DNA of 64,000 nucleotides from Allacma fusca (Eukaryota > Arthropoda > Collembola > Symphypleona > Sminthuridae), in the NCBI GenBank assembly GCA_947179485.1, contig OX359250.1, positions 13,808,539 through 13,872,538 of the forward strand, written 5' to 3'. A program made the position numbers and the translations under genes. Below, in pieces: positions 1 through 10,841 of this stretch; within the stretch, counting starts at the first letter, position 1, and every line of letters starts with the position of its first letter. The notes under the pieces are model-generated. The model made no database searches. It worked only from the letters and a program-made list of their open reading frames with translations, and was not told the origin of the DNA.

Positions 1-1128
1 AACCCACCCGGGATCTTAGTAGGTTTGTCAAATGGCCCAGGTATATCCGTGTGCAACGTCAGAAGCGTGTCCTCCAGGAACGATTGAAGGTGCCCCCTCC
101 AATCAACCAGTTCAATCACACGGTGGACAGACAGACAGGTACATATTATAGCACTATGAAGTGCAGCAGGATTCTCCATTGATTTCAAGTCATGGGTTTC
201 CTGTGCGCACAATGACGGTGCACTGGGTTAGGTAAGACAGACATTACTGCCTAACTCTCTCAAACTCTCCCTTGGCGATGTCCTTATGTTTCATAATTCT
301 GTTATTTAGCAAAACAGCTTTTCCGATTGTTGGACAAATACCGCCCCGAAACCAGAGCTGCAAGGAAGCTCCGTTTGAAGGCTAAGGCCGAAAGCAAGGT
401 TAAAGGGAAGGAATCTGCTCCACCTAAGAGAACCTTAGCTTTGAAGCAAGGAGCTAACGCTGTAACTCGGGCCATCGAACAGAAGAAAGCCCAATTAGTT
501 GTCATTGCTCATGATGTAGACCCTCTTGAGGTAACGATTCTTCTCTAATTGGGGTAGAAGTAGTTTGCTGTTTTATTCCTTACGATGATGTATCTTTGAA
601 TTTCTTCACCTGAAATCATTTGATGAATAATAAGACGAGCTTTTTAACACTGAGTTTTCAGTAATATCTGAAAACCCTTGTTAAAATGATTACTTATCCT
701 ATTTAATTTTGAATATCGTTCTTTTACAGTTGGTATTGTTTCTCCCAACTTTGTGTCGCAAAATGGGCATTCCCTACTGTATCGTCAAAGGCAAGGCTCG
801 TCTGGGCAGATTGACTCACCGTAAAACCACCTCTACCGTCGCCCTCACCTCGGTAAGACTTCTCATATTGCTGTTTACAACACCTAGCCCTTAATGATTG
901 ACTCTCGAATTGTATTGCTCAACATTATTTTTTGTTCTACAGGTCGACAGTAGTGACCGCAGTCAATTCAACAAACTCCTCGAAGCCGTCAAGACCAACT
1001 TCAATGAGCGCCACGACGAGCTCAGAAGGCACTGGGGAGGTGGTGTGCTCGGCTCAAAGAGCGCCGCGCGTATTGCCAAGATTGAGCGTGCAAAGGTCAA
1101 GGAAGCCGCTCAAAAAGTCGGAGCATAG
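1..1128 (+). CDS. RpL7A: 60S ribosomal protein L7a (eL8), 3' part of gene
   Basis: Large-subunit ribosomal protein eL8. The window opens inside a coding exon, so the N-terminus is missing. Visible coding exons are 1-138, 310-530, 730-852 and 943-1128; all junctions are GT-AG and in phase, giving 221 residues to the TAG at 1126-1128. Family hallmarks are plain: [14 protein letters not shown] and [10 protein letters not shown] in the first exon, KYRPET and [14 protein letters not shown] in the second, [19 protein letters not shown] in the third (the L7Ae-type RNA-binding core), and [10 protein letters not shown] near the end. The RNA-binding core and C-terminal tail have the usual family layout, with no break. 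Intron 2 carries a box C/D snoRNA, as in vertebrate RPL7A. A polyadenylation signal lies about 55 bp after the stop. Identity is close to certain. Confidence 0.97.
580..660 (+). ncRNA. Box C/D snoRNA, U36-like (predicted 18S 2'-O-methylation guide)
   Basis: Lies in RpL7A intron 531-729. A C box reads ATGATGT (585-591), D' CTGA (610-613), C' TGATGA (621-626) and D CTGA (650-653); TTAC at 580-583 can pair with GTAA just after 660 as a short terminal stem. The element before box D, ACGAGCTTTTTAAC (635-648), is complementary to the universally conserved 18S stretch GTTAAAAAGCTCGT. By the D+5 rule the target is the first A of the A run, the site guided by vertebrate U36 (human A668), which is also encoded in RPL7A introns. 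The boxes and guide are seen directly; expression and methylation are inferred. The element before D' has no target that I recognise. Confidence 0.85.
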
Positions 1129-1182
1129 ACTTTTGATACATACCTAATATAACGTATTCAGTTGTGAATCTATTGCAGTTGG

Positions 1183-1188
1183 AATAAA
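1183..1188 (+). promoter_or_regulatory. Polyadenylation signal of RpL7A
   Basis: AATAAA 55 bp downstream of the RpL7A stop codon, a normal distance for a short ribosomal-protein 3' UTR. Confidence 0.75.
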
Positions 1189-2415
1189 CACGCTGCTCCG
1201 ATTTAAAGAACCTTCTCTGCCTCATTATTCCAATCGTGGAATGCATACTCAAATTTATTTTTACTGGCATTTCTTTTTCTGCTCCTCATGTCCATCCTGC
1301 AATTGTACACACCCTTTAACAACATACTAGGCTCAACAAACTAACCTGGCCTCATTGGTTGACGAGGTACTAGTACTAACTTGAATAATGGTCATATCGT
1401 CAGGCCCTAACTTACACATCAGATACAATTTTAGAAATACATTTTTCCAGGGCAGGGAGGGTTCCAACGAACCATAAAAATTTCATTGGCTTCATGGGGT
1501 TATATGGTGATGTGGTGAGTACCAAGAACGAAAATGCCATCATGAATGTTCTACTCTTCCTTCTTAAAGTGCTAGTATCATACTAACGAGACAAGTCTAT
1601 TACTCGGTTACGCCTATTTTTACAAGAATTAGCTCGTCGAATGACGTTTAGCTCCTTAACAGACAATGCATGATCTGTTGTTAAACACTGGCTCTTAAAA
1701 TTAGCACATTACAAACCCGCTTGTACTTCATAGTGGGTGATGCCAATTCGTTCTTAAGCGATGGGATTATTTTTGCTTCTTAACCGTAATATTTATTTCC
1801 ACACTGTTGCTATTATAGCCTCTCAGCGGAGTGTATGCACATCCTGTATTGCTTATGTAAGTATGTACATTCTGTGCAAGAACATAAAGGCACATCTTGG
1901 ACTGCTAACGCGATGCTATTGGTTGAAGGATTTCCCCCGTCTCTCCTCGCATCCAATAGGATCAACTGCTCGCGTTTGACTTCCACGCTTCTCGTTCGTC
2001 TCCTAATAACAACATCTGAAGTTGACCGTTAACTGTTGACGTTTGTTGAGACCCTACACTGGAATTATTTCCCTCCTTCCTCTGACTCTGGTTGGGCCCT
2101 TCAACAGGTTCAGCAGAGAGATATTTAAATCAAAATTAGTTCTTTATATTTACAAGCATTTTTTAATGATTCCTTCCTTCAATAGCCCTGTCCCAATTAA
2201 TTGTTTAAAAAATCGGTATTAAATTTCGGAAGAGTTAATTTTTCTAATATAGTTATGATAGAATCCTCTTGAAAGTTAATAGTTGCTATTTGTGCCTAAC
2301 AAGGAGTGTTCTGTAGGATATTTTAAGGATAATTACAAACGAAATAAGAGTATCCTAGTGATTTTTGGAGGATACTTTTATTCACCTTAGAAATAATAAA
2401 CATCTAAGGATTAAA
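1189..2415. other. Intergenic stretch: RpL7A tail and upstream region of the checkpoint gene
   Basis: No convincing gene. Short open frames (for example 1761-2032) lack splice context and recognisable sequence. The region must hold the promoter and 5' UTR of the downstream BubR1/Mad3-like gene, but I see no clear TATA box or initiator. Confidence 0.5.
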
Positions 2416-5400
2416 ATGATTGAGGCAGCAGGTGGAAGTGATTGGGAGCTGTCGAAAGAAAATATTCAACCTTTGAGTTCTGGGAGAAAAATGTCATTTC
2501 TTACTCATTCTTTGGACGAATCGGAATTTGCTCGGATTAGTCGGTAAATTATTTTATGGATTTAATTTCAAGAGTGTTTTCAAGAGAGTTTGTTGTTGAA
2601 TGGCTAGTGGAATTGTGCTTAGTACTCGGCTACAGGATTTTTTTGACTTGCCAATAATTTGAGATTGTATTACAGTTTTAGTGTACTGTTTACTACTTTA
2701 TGCTGGGGGTAGGGAAAAAGCTCATTTGCATTGAATTTGAGTTGCCACTTGTGAATTGTGACTTAGACTTATCTTTAACTTTTATTTGTTTGGTATGCAA
2801 ATTTCAGAGAAATGGAGGATCAGATAAAGGAGTATAATGGCCCTGATCCTTTAGAACCTTGGATGAAGTATATTGAATTTTTAGAGCAGTCCTGTCCCAC
2901 AGGAGGGAAAACAAATGCTAAGTACGACCATGTTCTGCATAGGTGCTTTCAGTTTTTTTCCCAGGTACCGGAGTATAGGGATGACAAAAGGGTTGTCGAG
3001 GTTTACCTCAAAGCTGTAAGTTCAATTTTGTCTCGCTTAAAATCAAAGGTGTCCAAAAGGTTCAGCCTACCTAAAATACTACATATTTTTTGCAGCTTTG
3101 CATACCCTACATATTAACCTATAATATTTATCAAAAATAAATTGCCTACCTTTTTTGCCTACTACTGCAATGTTTCTACCTATATTTTAGCCTATAAAGG
3201 CCTATTTTTAGCCTATAAAGGCCTATTTTTAGCCTTTAAAGGCCTATTTTTTTGCCTATAAAGGCCTATTTTTTAGCCTATAAACACCTATTTTTAGCCT
3301 AGAAAGGCTTATTTTTTCAACTAAAAATCATCTTTGTATGTACGTGCAATCGTAACACATGAAAAAATCGAACTACTAAAATGTCACAAGAATATTTTTG
3401 AGATTTATTTTGAGGTTAAATCAAATAATTGCTTGACAAATTTGTCAATAGATTATTAAATATGCCTATTTTTACCTTCGCAAACTGCCTACCTTGTTCC
3501 TAAATAAAAAGTGAACTCTTGCAGCTTCTACATATAATATAGGATTAATTTTAGCGGTAATTACTGCACCCTATTTTACTACCTATAATTACTTGGATTT
3601 TGCATCCTGCCTATTTTTATCCTATATATAGGCCTATAAATAGGATAGGTGGACACCTTTGCTTAAAATTGTGGATTATGTGCCTGTATTTTACGTGTGC
3701 TTATTTTGGTAGTCGATTGTTTTGTCGTAGGGTTGGTCTATTTTGGTTTGGTTTTCATTACGTCTGACAGGTTCAAAATTTCCCCGCAGTCAAGCGAGCT
3801 GAAATGATTCAAGGGATTTTAAACCGTGGATTCGGGGTAACAGTCAGTCGAACTTACCTTGCCATTGCAGATGCCTTGGAAGCCTCACAGAATTTCTCAG
3901 ACGCTATTAAATTTCTGAAGAGCGGAATCGAAGCGGGGGCTCAGCCAGTTGAATATTTAGAGGATGCATTGACGTGAGACCCTTGTAGAAATCATATTTA
4001 AGTTTTCACTTATTTAAATTTTGAAGTGTGGTTGTTACACGGGACAACGATATAAATAATTAATAACCATTGAAATTCCCGTCTATCATTTTTTCTAGTA
4101 ATTTACAATTCCGTGTTGCACAAAGGATTGCCCAAAATATGCAACGAGATGATGAAGAGTCTATCCGGAATTTCGGGGCTTCGGTTCCAGTTTGCAAATT
4201 GACAAATGAGGCTCAAAATATACGAGTAGCACTTTCTCCAGGAAATCCCTGTCGAGCTAGACCGATTTCCAACAAAAAGCTAGACCCAAAAATCCCCCTC
4301 TTCAGGGTATGATACTTACACATATATGACGTAGAAAAGTTCTTTAACTTCAAAAGCTTGCGTGGTTGAAAGTCTTTAATGTGCATAATTTTATATAGGG
4401 ATTTAATGAAGCTGATGAAGAAAACGCTGTTCCACAAACTGCTCCCTTCATGTTGCCAAGTCAAGAAACTGAAATGATGCAAAGCGAACAAGAGAATATT
4501 ATGAAACCTAAGAAGTGGTGCAATGAATTTTTACCACCACCACCCTCTTACGTTGCAGAAAATTTGCCTTCTATTGATAGTAATTTTTAAATACATTTCT
4601 TATGCCATTATATTTCCATTTTTGCACAATTTTTAGTTGATGATTTTTGTATGCAGTTTATGTCGATGAACCTGAAAATCAGCCAAGAAAGGAAGAATTG
4701 AGCAGGAAAATTGATAGGGGAATATTAAGCGAAAGAAAGATCGCGGTGGAAGAAGCACCAAGCGTTGATGATTTTGTTGTTCAAAAAATACCATACCGTA
4801 AAAATCAGGTTTGATCTGAATGCCAAATCTGTAAATGCCAATGTATATGCCAATTAATTCGTATGGTTACAAAAAATTAATATTCTCTCATTCTCTGCTT
4901 GTTTGCATTCCAGCTGGATTTAGGTAGAGATCGGGAGATTAGTTTTGAGCACATGAGATCTAAAGAGTACTTGAAAAGAGTTGGAGTAACAACGCTAAGG
5001 GCTTTGGTTGGAGCAAAGAGAAAAGCCAAAGCTCATTCCAACACCCAAGTTTTGGCTCCAAAAGTAGAACCTTCCTTTGTAGTACCCACTAGAGTCATTC
5101 ATTTGTCATCGAGGACCAGGGATACATCTGCATGTGTCGTAGATCCTGCTGAGCAGCAACGCGTTCAAAAGGAAAGAGCAGAGTTGGAGAATATCATTAT
5201 AGAATTAAAGACAGTCGAGCGTGAAAAATCTGAAGTAATTCAAGAACAACGATCAGTCATAGCAAAATTGGAAAACGATCTTGTTACTGAACGACAGGGA
5301 AATACCGTTTTATCTAAAGACATGCAAGAATTACGTGGGTACATCAAAATTCAAGAAAAAGAACATGAACGCCTGATGCAAGAAAACCAAAAACTCAGAA

Positions 5401-6931
5401 GTGAGCTCATAAGCGATCATGCGTTGGTTGAGAGATTGCAACGAGAAATTGAGGAAATGCGGCAACAATTCGACGAAGAGAAGCACAAGCTTTTACAGGA
5501 ATTCGACCGGGAAAGGAACGAAAGTCTTCTCAGTTTCAGAATTGATCATAGATCAATTATCCAAGAGGAAGAGAAAATTGCTGTGACGGCAGAAATAAAT
5601 AAGAATCACACTTCTCCTGTCCCGTTCAAACCTCAGGGAGTTATTATTACAAATCCGATTCCGCCTTCTCAAAAATTGGGGTTCACATTATATGAAAGTA
5701 ATATTGATGGTGTTGAGGAAGATGTACAACCAGTTAATTTGTCAACCCATAAGTCATTGACAGGGAAGAACCCTTATGAAACTAGTGGTAACTTGGGAAG
5801 AAACATTTCTCAGAACGTGAATTCAAATATGCAACATGACTTCGCCGTACGTTAATTAATACTGCAATTTGATTGATGTGTGAAAAGTTGTCAAACAATT
5901 TTTTTTATTTCACGTCAAATTAATTCAGAATTACAATGTTGAATCGTTTAGATGCCTTTACCTCGGATGAAGCAGCCAAGTAAACAGCTAGAAGACGACA
6001 AAGAAAATATGTCTAGTGAAGGCAACCGGCAGATGAAACAAAGCCGTCCCCTCAGCGGAGTTCTATTGCCTTCTACTACAGCAGAGCCCACGGTACTTTA
6101 TTTTTGGTGACAAATTATAAACAGAATTTTCTAAACAATCTATAGTTAGAGCTGTTATTAATTACGCTTAAATCGAACCTAGGAGTTAGTCTACAACGAA
6201 GAAGAGGACGATGAAATCATGCTGAAGAATCCGGAAGGAACAGTTGATTTTAATGTAACGGATCTTACTCGAGCTCTGCAGCTATATCCGAGGCCACTTA
6301 TAAATTCTACACCAGAGAAAATTAACACAGACCTAACTTGCGACATGCCTGTAAATTATATGAATTTACTTCGACGCCAACCGTTCTCCACTGCTGCCTT
6401 AGGTTTGCCTAGGCTGGATGCCGGTTTGTCGTCGCCAGTAATAGAAAATGCCCTGAAGCTGAACATTGAGCCATTACATTATGAAGACGAACAAAACTTC
6501 GGTAACCAAAAGGAGAACAGTTTCAACTGTAAACCTGAAGGGATCAGCTATGCGCCTGAATTGTAAGTGATTTCCCCCGTTTGTAAAGTATTTAGAAAAA
6601 ATAGTTGCTTGACAAAGGTTAAAGGTTAAATAATAGGAAAATGATAAAGAAATCACTAAAGAAAATTTGTTATAATTATCCTTGTAGGGTACACCATTTG
6701 AGCCCTATCCCGGAAGCTTCCAAAGAGCGATGGTCATCATGCACAAGTAGCAGTTCTTCAACCAATATGACCAATACCAGAGGAACAAACTTCTCCGTGG
6801 GGTCATCATATAACGTGACAAAATCGGTCTCACGGATAGTAGGACGACTTCCAAACGTGCAGCGTTCTGTTGATGCATTCCAGCCTCCACGTTCCCACAC
6901 TTTTGACAATACTTCCCAAAATCAAAACTAA
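2416..6931 (+). CDS. Kinase-less BubR1/Mad3-type spindle assembly checkpoint protein
   Basis: Likely mitotic checkpoint complex subunit that inhibits APC/C-Cdc20. Ten exons: 2416-2543, 2808-3015, 3771-3973, 4099-4306, 4399-4579, 4657-4808, 4914-5846, 5952-6092, 6183-6562 and 6688-6931. All junctions are GT-AG and in phase; the sum is 925 residues. Order: N-terminal KEN box (residues 14-16, context WELSKENIQPL), Mad3/Bub1 TPR domain (about 44-205, including EPWMKYIEFLEQ), a Bub3-binding-like segment with ISFEHMR (about 361-381), a long coiled coil (about 440-565), KEN at 688-690 and 828-830, and LSPIPE (849-854), an LxxIxE PP2A-B56 docking motif like the BubR1 KARD. There is no kinase or pseudokinase domain; the protein stops about 70 residues after LSPIPE. 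ATG 2416 is chosen because the KEN box follows closely. Intron 2 (3016-3770) holds a hAT MITE. BubR1 lineage with kinase loss is the best reading; a Mad3-like paralogue is the alternative. Confidence 0.9.
3044..3661. mobile_element. hAT-type MITE in an intron of the BubR1/Mad3 gene
   Basis: A 618-bp element. Its ends are perfect 11-bp inverted repeats, CAAAGGTGTCC, flanked by an exact 8-bp duplication CTTAAAAT (3036-3043 and 3662-3669). The interior holds many copies of a GCCTATTTTTA / CCTATAAAGG motif, densest at 3185-3310. No transposase open frame, so non-autonomous. The 8-bp duplication and CA-starting inverted repeat point to hAT. Confidence 0.9.
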
Positions 6932-7752
6932 AAATTGAGTCTGATACCAGTTTCCAAACTACTTTGGATTCCAAATACGTTCATTAACATTTAATGTTTC
7001 ATATTAGAATATTAAGTTTTCAGAAGTGCTTTTGCATGTTTTAAACTATTGAAATGATTTTAAAAGCCAGTAAGGACTATTGCTAAGTTATATAAATTAC
7101 AGCAATCTGCTCAAGCCTTTCATCTAAATACTTATTTGAGGGTTATCAGTTATCACATTTTTCACTTTTAATAAATCGCATGTCTAAATTGAAATTGAAT
7201 GTAATGCGACAAAACAATTGCCAAATGTTGCAAGATAACTCCATTTAAGATATATATTTTATGATTTTCAATAAAACTATCGAAAATCACAATATTACTT
7301 CTATTATTCTACAGTAATGCATAACCAACAAAAGCTATAAAACACCCATTAGAAATCAAAATGTCCTCCTATTGCGAAATTAACAATGATTTATTTGTTC
7401 TTTAAAGCGCATGAAACGAAATGCCAATCGGAAAACAGAAATTATTCACGAATTAAAATTGAGTCAAAATTAACGCTTGATTGTATAATAGAAAAAAAGG
7501 CTACAAGTAGATTCGTTCATAAGTGAACAAACGCCCGCCCGGTTTATTCGGTAACTCTGCTCAAGTACAAGATGAACTATGTACATGATACATGACAAAA
7601 AAGTTAAAGATTTATTTATGATCCAAGTACCTAGATTATTGTGAGTTACAAGGGGCAGGAAATTAACCATTATGTCAACACTGCAAACAATCGATAGAAC
7701 ACCAGTTGTATAGAAGTCACCCCGATCCATCCCACTCAATTCTTAGTACTTA
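6932..7752. promoter_or_regulatory. Convergent 3' ends with polyadenylation signals
   Basis: Holds the 3' UTRs of the BubR1/Mad3 gene (+) and BTF3 (-). A forward AATAAA lies at 7270-7275. A reverse-strand AATAAA (TTTATT on +) lies at 7543-7548, about 205 bp beyond the BTF3 stop. No other gene is seen. Confidence 0.55.
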
Positions 7753-8642
7753 TCATTGCGGATTAGGAGTCTCAACAGCAGCAGCAACAGGAGCTGCCGC
7801 AGCAGCCGGCGCTGCTTCGGCTGCTGGACTTTCAACTGCCGCAGCCGGAGCGGAAGTATTTTCAACAGATTTGGCAACGTTGAGCTCGTCCTTACTTGGC
7901 TCGTCAAAGTTCGACACCAAGTCTGGTACCTCTTCGTCGTCACTATCATCCGCATCCCCATCTTCCGCTGGGTCAGACTTCATTCCTCCAAGTCCAGCCA
8001 TTTGTGGAAATCGTTGTTGTCCTCCAGTGTAAGCTAAACGCTTCACGTGTTCAAGGCTTTCCGGTCCCATCTGGCTCAATATCGCTGGAAGCATGTCTGC
8101 TACCTCTGCATCACAATCATCAAACACTTTCATCAATCCCTCCATTCCACCTCACAACCCAATCCACAATATTTCCAAAAGAATCCCAAAACTCAATTCC
8201 CACTTTTCTCACCTTTTGTCTCGCCATGACCAGTTACAGCAAACACATTCGAGCCCAATGATGCCTGAACTTTAGGATTGTTAAAGTGGATGACAGTTCC
8301 ATCATCCTTTATCATATTTACCTACAACCACAAAAAAATACATGTACATCCCTCAAAGCGCCTCAACACCCACCACACATATCTAACAATCCGAACCCAA
8401 ATATTCCAAACCCTTCACAATTCCCTCTATCTTATTCACACCCAATCTCCAAACTTCCACAAAAAGAAACTTACTTCCTCAATCCCAGGAATCGTGCTAA
8501 CGGATAGCTTTTTAAGTGTAGATTGCAATTTCTTATCATCAGTAGTGGCGCTTCTGTGAACAACCTTCTTCTTCCTACGGGCTGTACCTTTTCCTCCGAT
8601 TCTGACTTGAGCCTGTATCCTTGCGAGTTTCTCCTGATCCAT
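7753..8642 (-). CDS. BTF3: Transcription factor BTF3 / nascent polypeptide-associated complex beta subunit
   Basis: Beta subunit of NAC, the ribosome-bound chaperone for nascent chains. Coding exons on the minus strand: 8642-8475, 8321-8213 and 8105-7753, in phase throughout, 209 residues. The N-terminus [19 protein letters not shown] is followed by the basic ribosome-binding motif RRKKK (residues 22-26) and the NAC domain ([47 protein letters not shown]). The acidic [12 protein letters not shown] segment is normal for the family, and the C-terminus ends in an alanine/proline-rich tail. The acceptor at 8106-8107 was chosen over one about 18 bp upstream because it restores the conserved spacing between ETK and MLP. 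A noncoding first exon ends at 9254. Identity is certain in practice. Confidence 0.96.
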
Positions 8643-9254
8643 TTTGAGCGTACCTGAAAAAGCCATACACAAGCAATTAGACCAGAGTCCTCTTCAAGTC
8701 ACATCTCAAAAAACGATCTATTTCCAATCCTCCTCATTCCTTACCCTCACCAATGCACACTCAATGCCACTTTATAAAAATCAACTGTAAACAATATCCT
8801 CACTTGTACTTCAAAACTTACTTCTCCAACTTGCAACAATGAGTCATTAAGATTCCTATTATTTAACTAAATAACAACACTACCATTTTCAATGACTCAT
8901 GGCTTTCATGAGCCTGTATATTATCCATCGCTAGACACAAAAAAATCACCCTTAACAATTCAATTGCAAGCATGCTTTATTTTAAAGAGTATTTATCCTA
9001 CCTTAATTCTACCATGAATGCCCAATTCGATTAATTAAAAAATTCCTCTTAATACACAAATTAACTTCAATATATTATTGCATCATTTATGAAATATAGT
9101 TATTTTTTTTACAACTAACAAAGGAAGTCCCTAGTTAACAAGAGTTTACTTTTCCCTCACAGAACATCACGGCTTAACAGGTCACAACTTGTGTAACTTC
9201 AGCGTTAATTAAATAAGTATATTTATTATAAATGGGATTAATTCAAATCTTACC
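8643..9254 (-). other. BTF3 5' UTR intron and end of noncoding first exon
   Basis: The ATG exon begins at 8653 after a TTTTTCAG acceptor. A donor with sequence AAG/GTAAGA ends an upstream noncoding exon at 9254, leaving an intron of about 600 bp (8654-9253). The transcription start is probably near 9300-9330 but is not defined. I looked for box C/D snoRNA in the intron and found none. Confidence 0.55.
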
Positions 9255-9334
9255 TTAATTTGTTGCAAAATTTTACTACACAAAGAAATATTTAACGATA
9301 AGACTTAAGTTCTCACAAGGCCGGCGGCATGGAG

Positions 9335-10841
9335 CTCAGAGGTTGGAATATGAGCGCGTACAATCTAGAAACTTATTGCATGCAAGATAAAGTGCACTGG
9401 TGCTATAGTGCTGCTGCTGCTCTTTTAATCTAATGGCATCCTTGCTCCTCGTGTGCTCGCTGCTCTCTCTGGGCCCAGGGTGTGACAGTCTTTCATTTCC
9501 TTCCGTCCGCACGTAGACCCAACAAAAACAAGTTTATTCCGTCCGTGAGTAGTTATTTGCTGTCAGCAGCCCTTTAAAACATAGCCCATTTCCACTTCCG
9601 TCGATAATTTCGTATGAGCTTCTTCAAAAACATTGTAAATATCCAGAAACTAAAAATATTAGGATATACAAGTATCTGAGTCAACTCAAACTTGAATTAT
9701 TGTCCTACCTGACCCGACATAATAATTTCCAGATATCTACTCCCCTGAGGTGCCATGAGTAATAGATCAGGATATTCGTACTGACTTACAAAGATATTAA
9801 TATTTAATAGTTTCTCATGAAATACATACAGAATTTATCAGAAACTTATAAATATGAAAAATTTGGGTATAAAAATATTTAAGTAGCCTTATGGAAGAAA
9901 TATATTATTATCCGGGCAATCCTCCGAGAAGTGTATTTTAAGGGATTGTATTAAAAAAATCTAGGGATGTAGGACGGTTTAAATAATGCATTTTTTGCAA
10001 GATTGTAACAGGTTTTTTAAAATTATGGAGATATAAGTAGATACTAGAGCTATATGTGAAATTCTTGATAGTATGAAGGTAATTTAACTCAAGATTAGCT
10101 CTCAAGCATACCTTTGTGGTTGTTATTGGGAATGCGCTGAGAAGTAGTGAGCACTGAGAAATATTGTGAGTAGGGAGGCTGAACACACGATTTCACGAAG
10201 GAATTCAAGGAAGTAAAGCGTGAGTAATGTTTTGTCTCAGTCAGTATAGACCCAAGTATACGCTCAAGTACATTGTGTCAGTAGACCCTGTATGTTCTGT
10301 GGGTGATAACACCGCGAGCACAAGTACGAGCTGACATTCGACACTTGTGGACGCAAGTTGGACAGTGAGGGACATAAAAGCGTTCAAGCAAGGCGACCAG
10401 GCTTGGGCTTCAAATCTCACATTATGGGACGCTTGGTACGAAGTACATTCAACGATTAATTGTCAGTTCAAGTCAGGCGATAAACAAAGCTAGACATGGC
10501 GGAAGTCCCAAACGTTTCCAAATTGCAACTTTTTTATCCTCGAGGATTACGAAAAATCCTCCGAAAAATGCATTAGAAAATATGAATTTAAAGGATTCTT
10601 GGATGATCATGAGCTTCACTCTCACTTGGGTCAGAGTTTTTGTTTTTGGTGGAGATGCCTGTTTGTTCTGACGGGTGTCTGTAGGAATGTGGGCATTTAT
10701 TACAACACATCTTCATAACATTTACTGTTTTGTCGTCATGTTTTCAGTTTGCTATTGGAAGCACTATGGATAAGTACTGCAACTATTAGGTTACCTTAAT
10801 ACAAATTTTCAATGAAATCACGCTAAAAATGGTAATACAAA
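9335..10841. other. Intergenic, no gene recognised
   Basis: AT-rich, with a small TGC-repeat patch near 9408-9422. It should contain the BTF3 promoter near its left end and the 3' UTR of the LRGUK-like gene near its right end. The 82-residue open frame at 9938-10186 has no recognisable features. Confidence 0.4.

Noticed and set aside
139..942. Additional snoRNAs in RpL7A introns 1 and 3
   Set aside because: No paired C and D boxes with suitable spacing outside intron 2.
7706..8275. Several + strand frames opposite BTF3
   Set aside because: Antisense shadows of the alanine/serine-rich BTF3 tail and of its introns.
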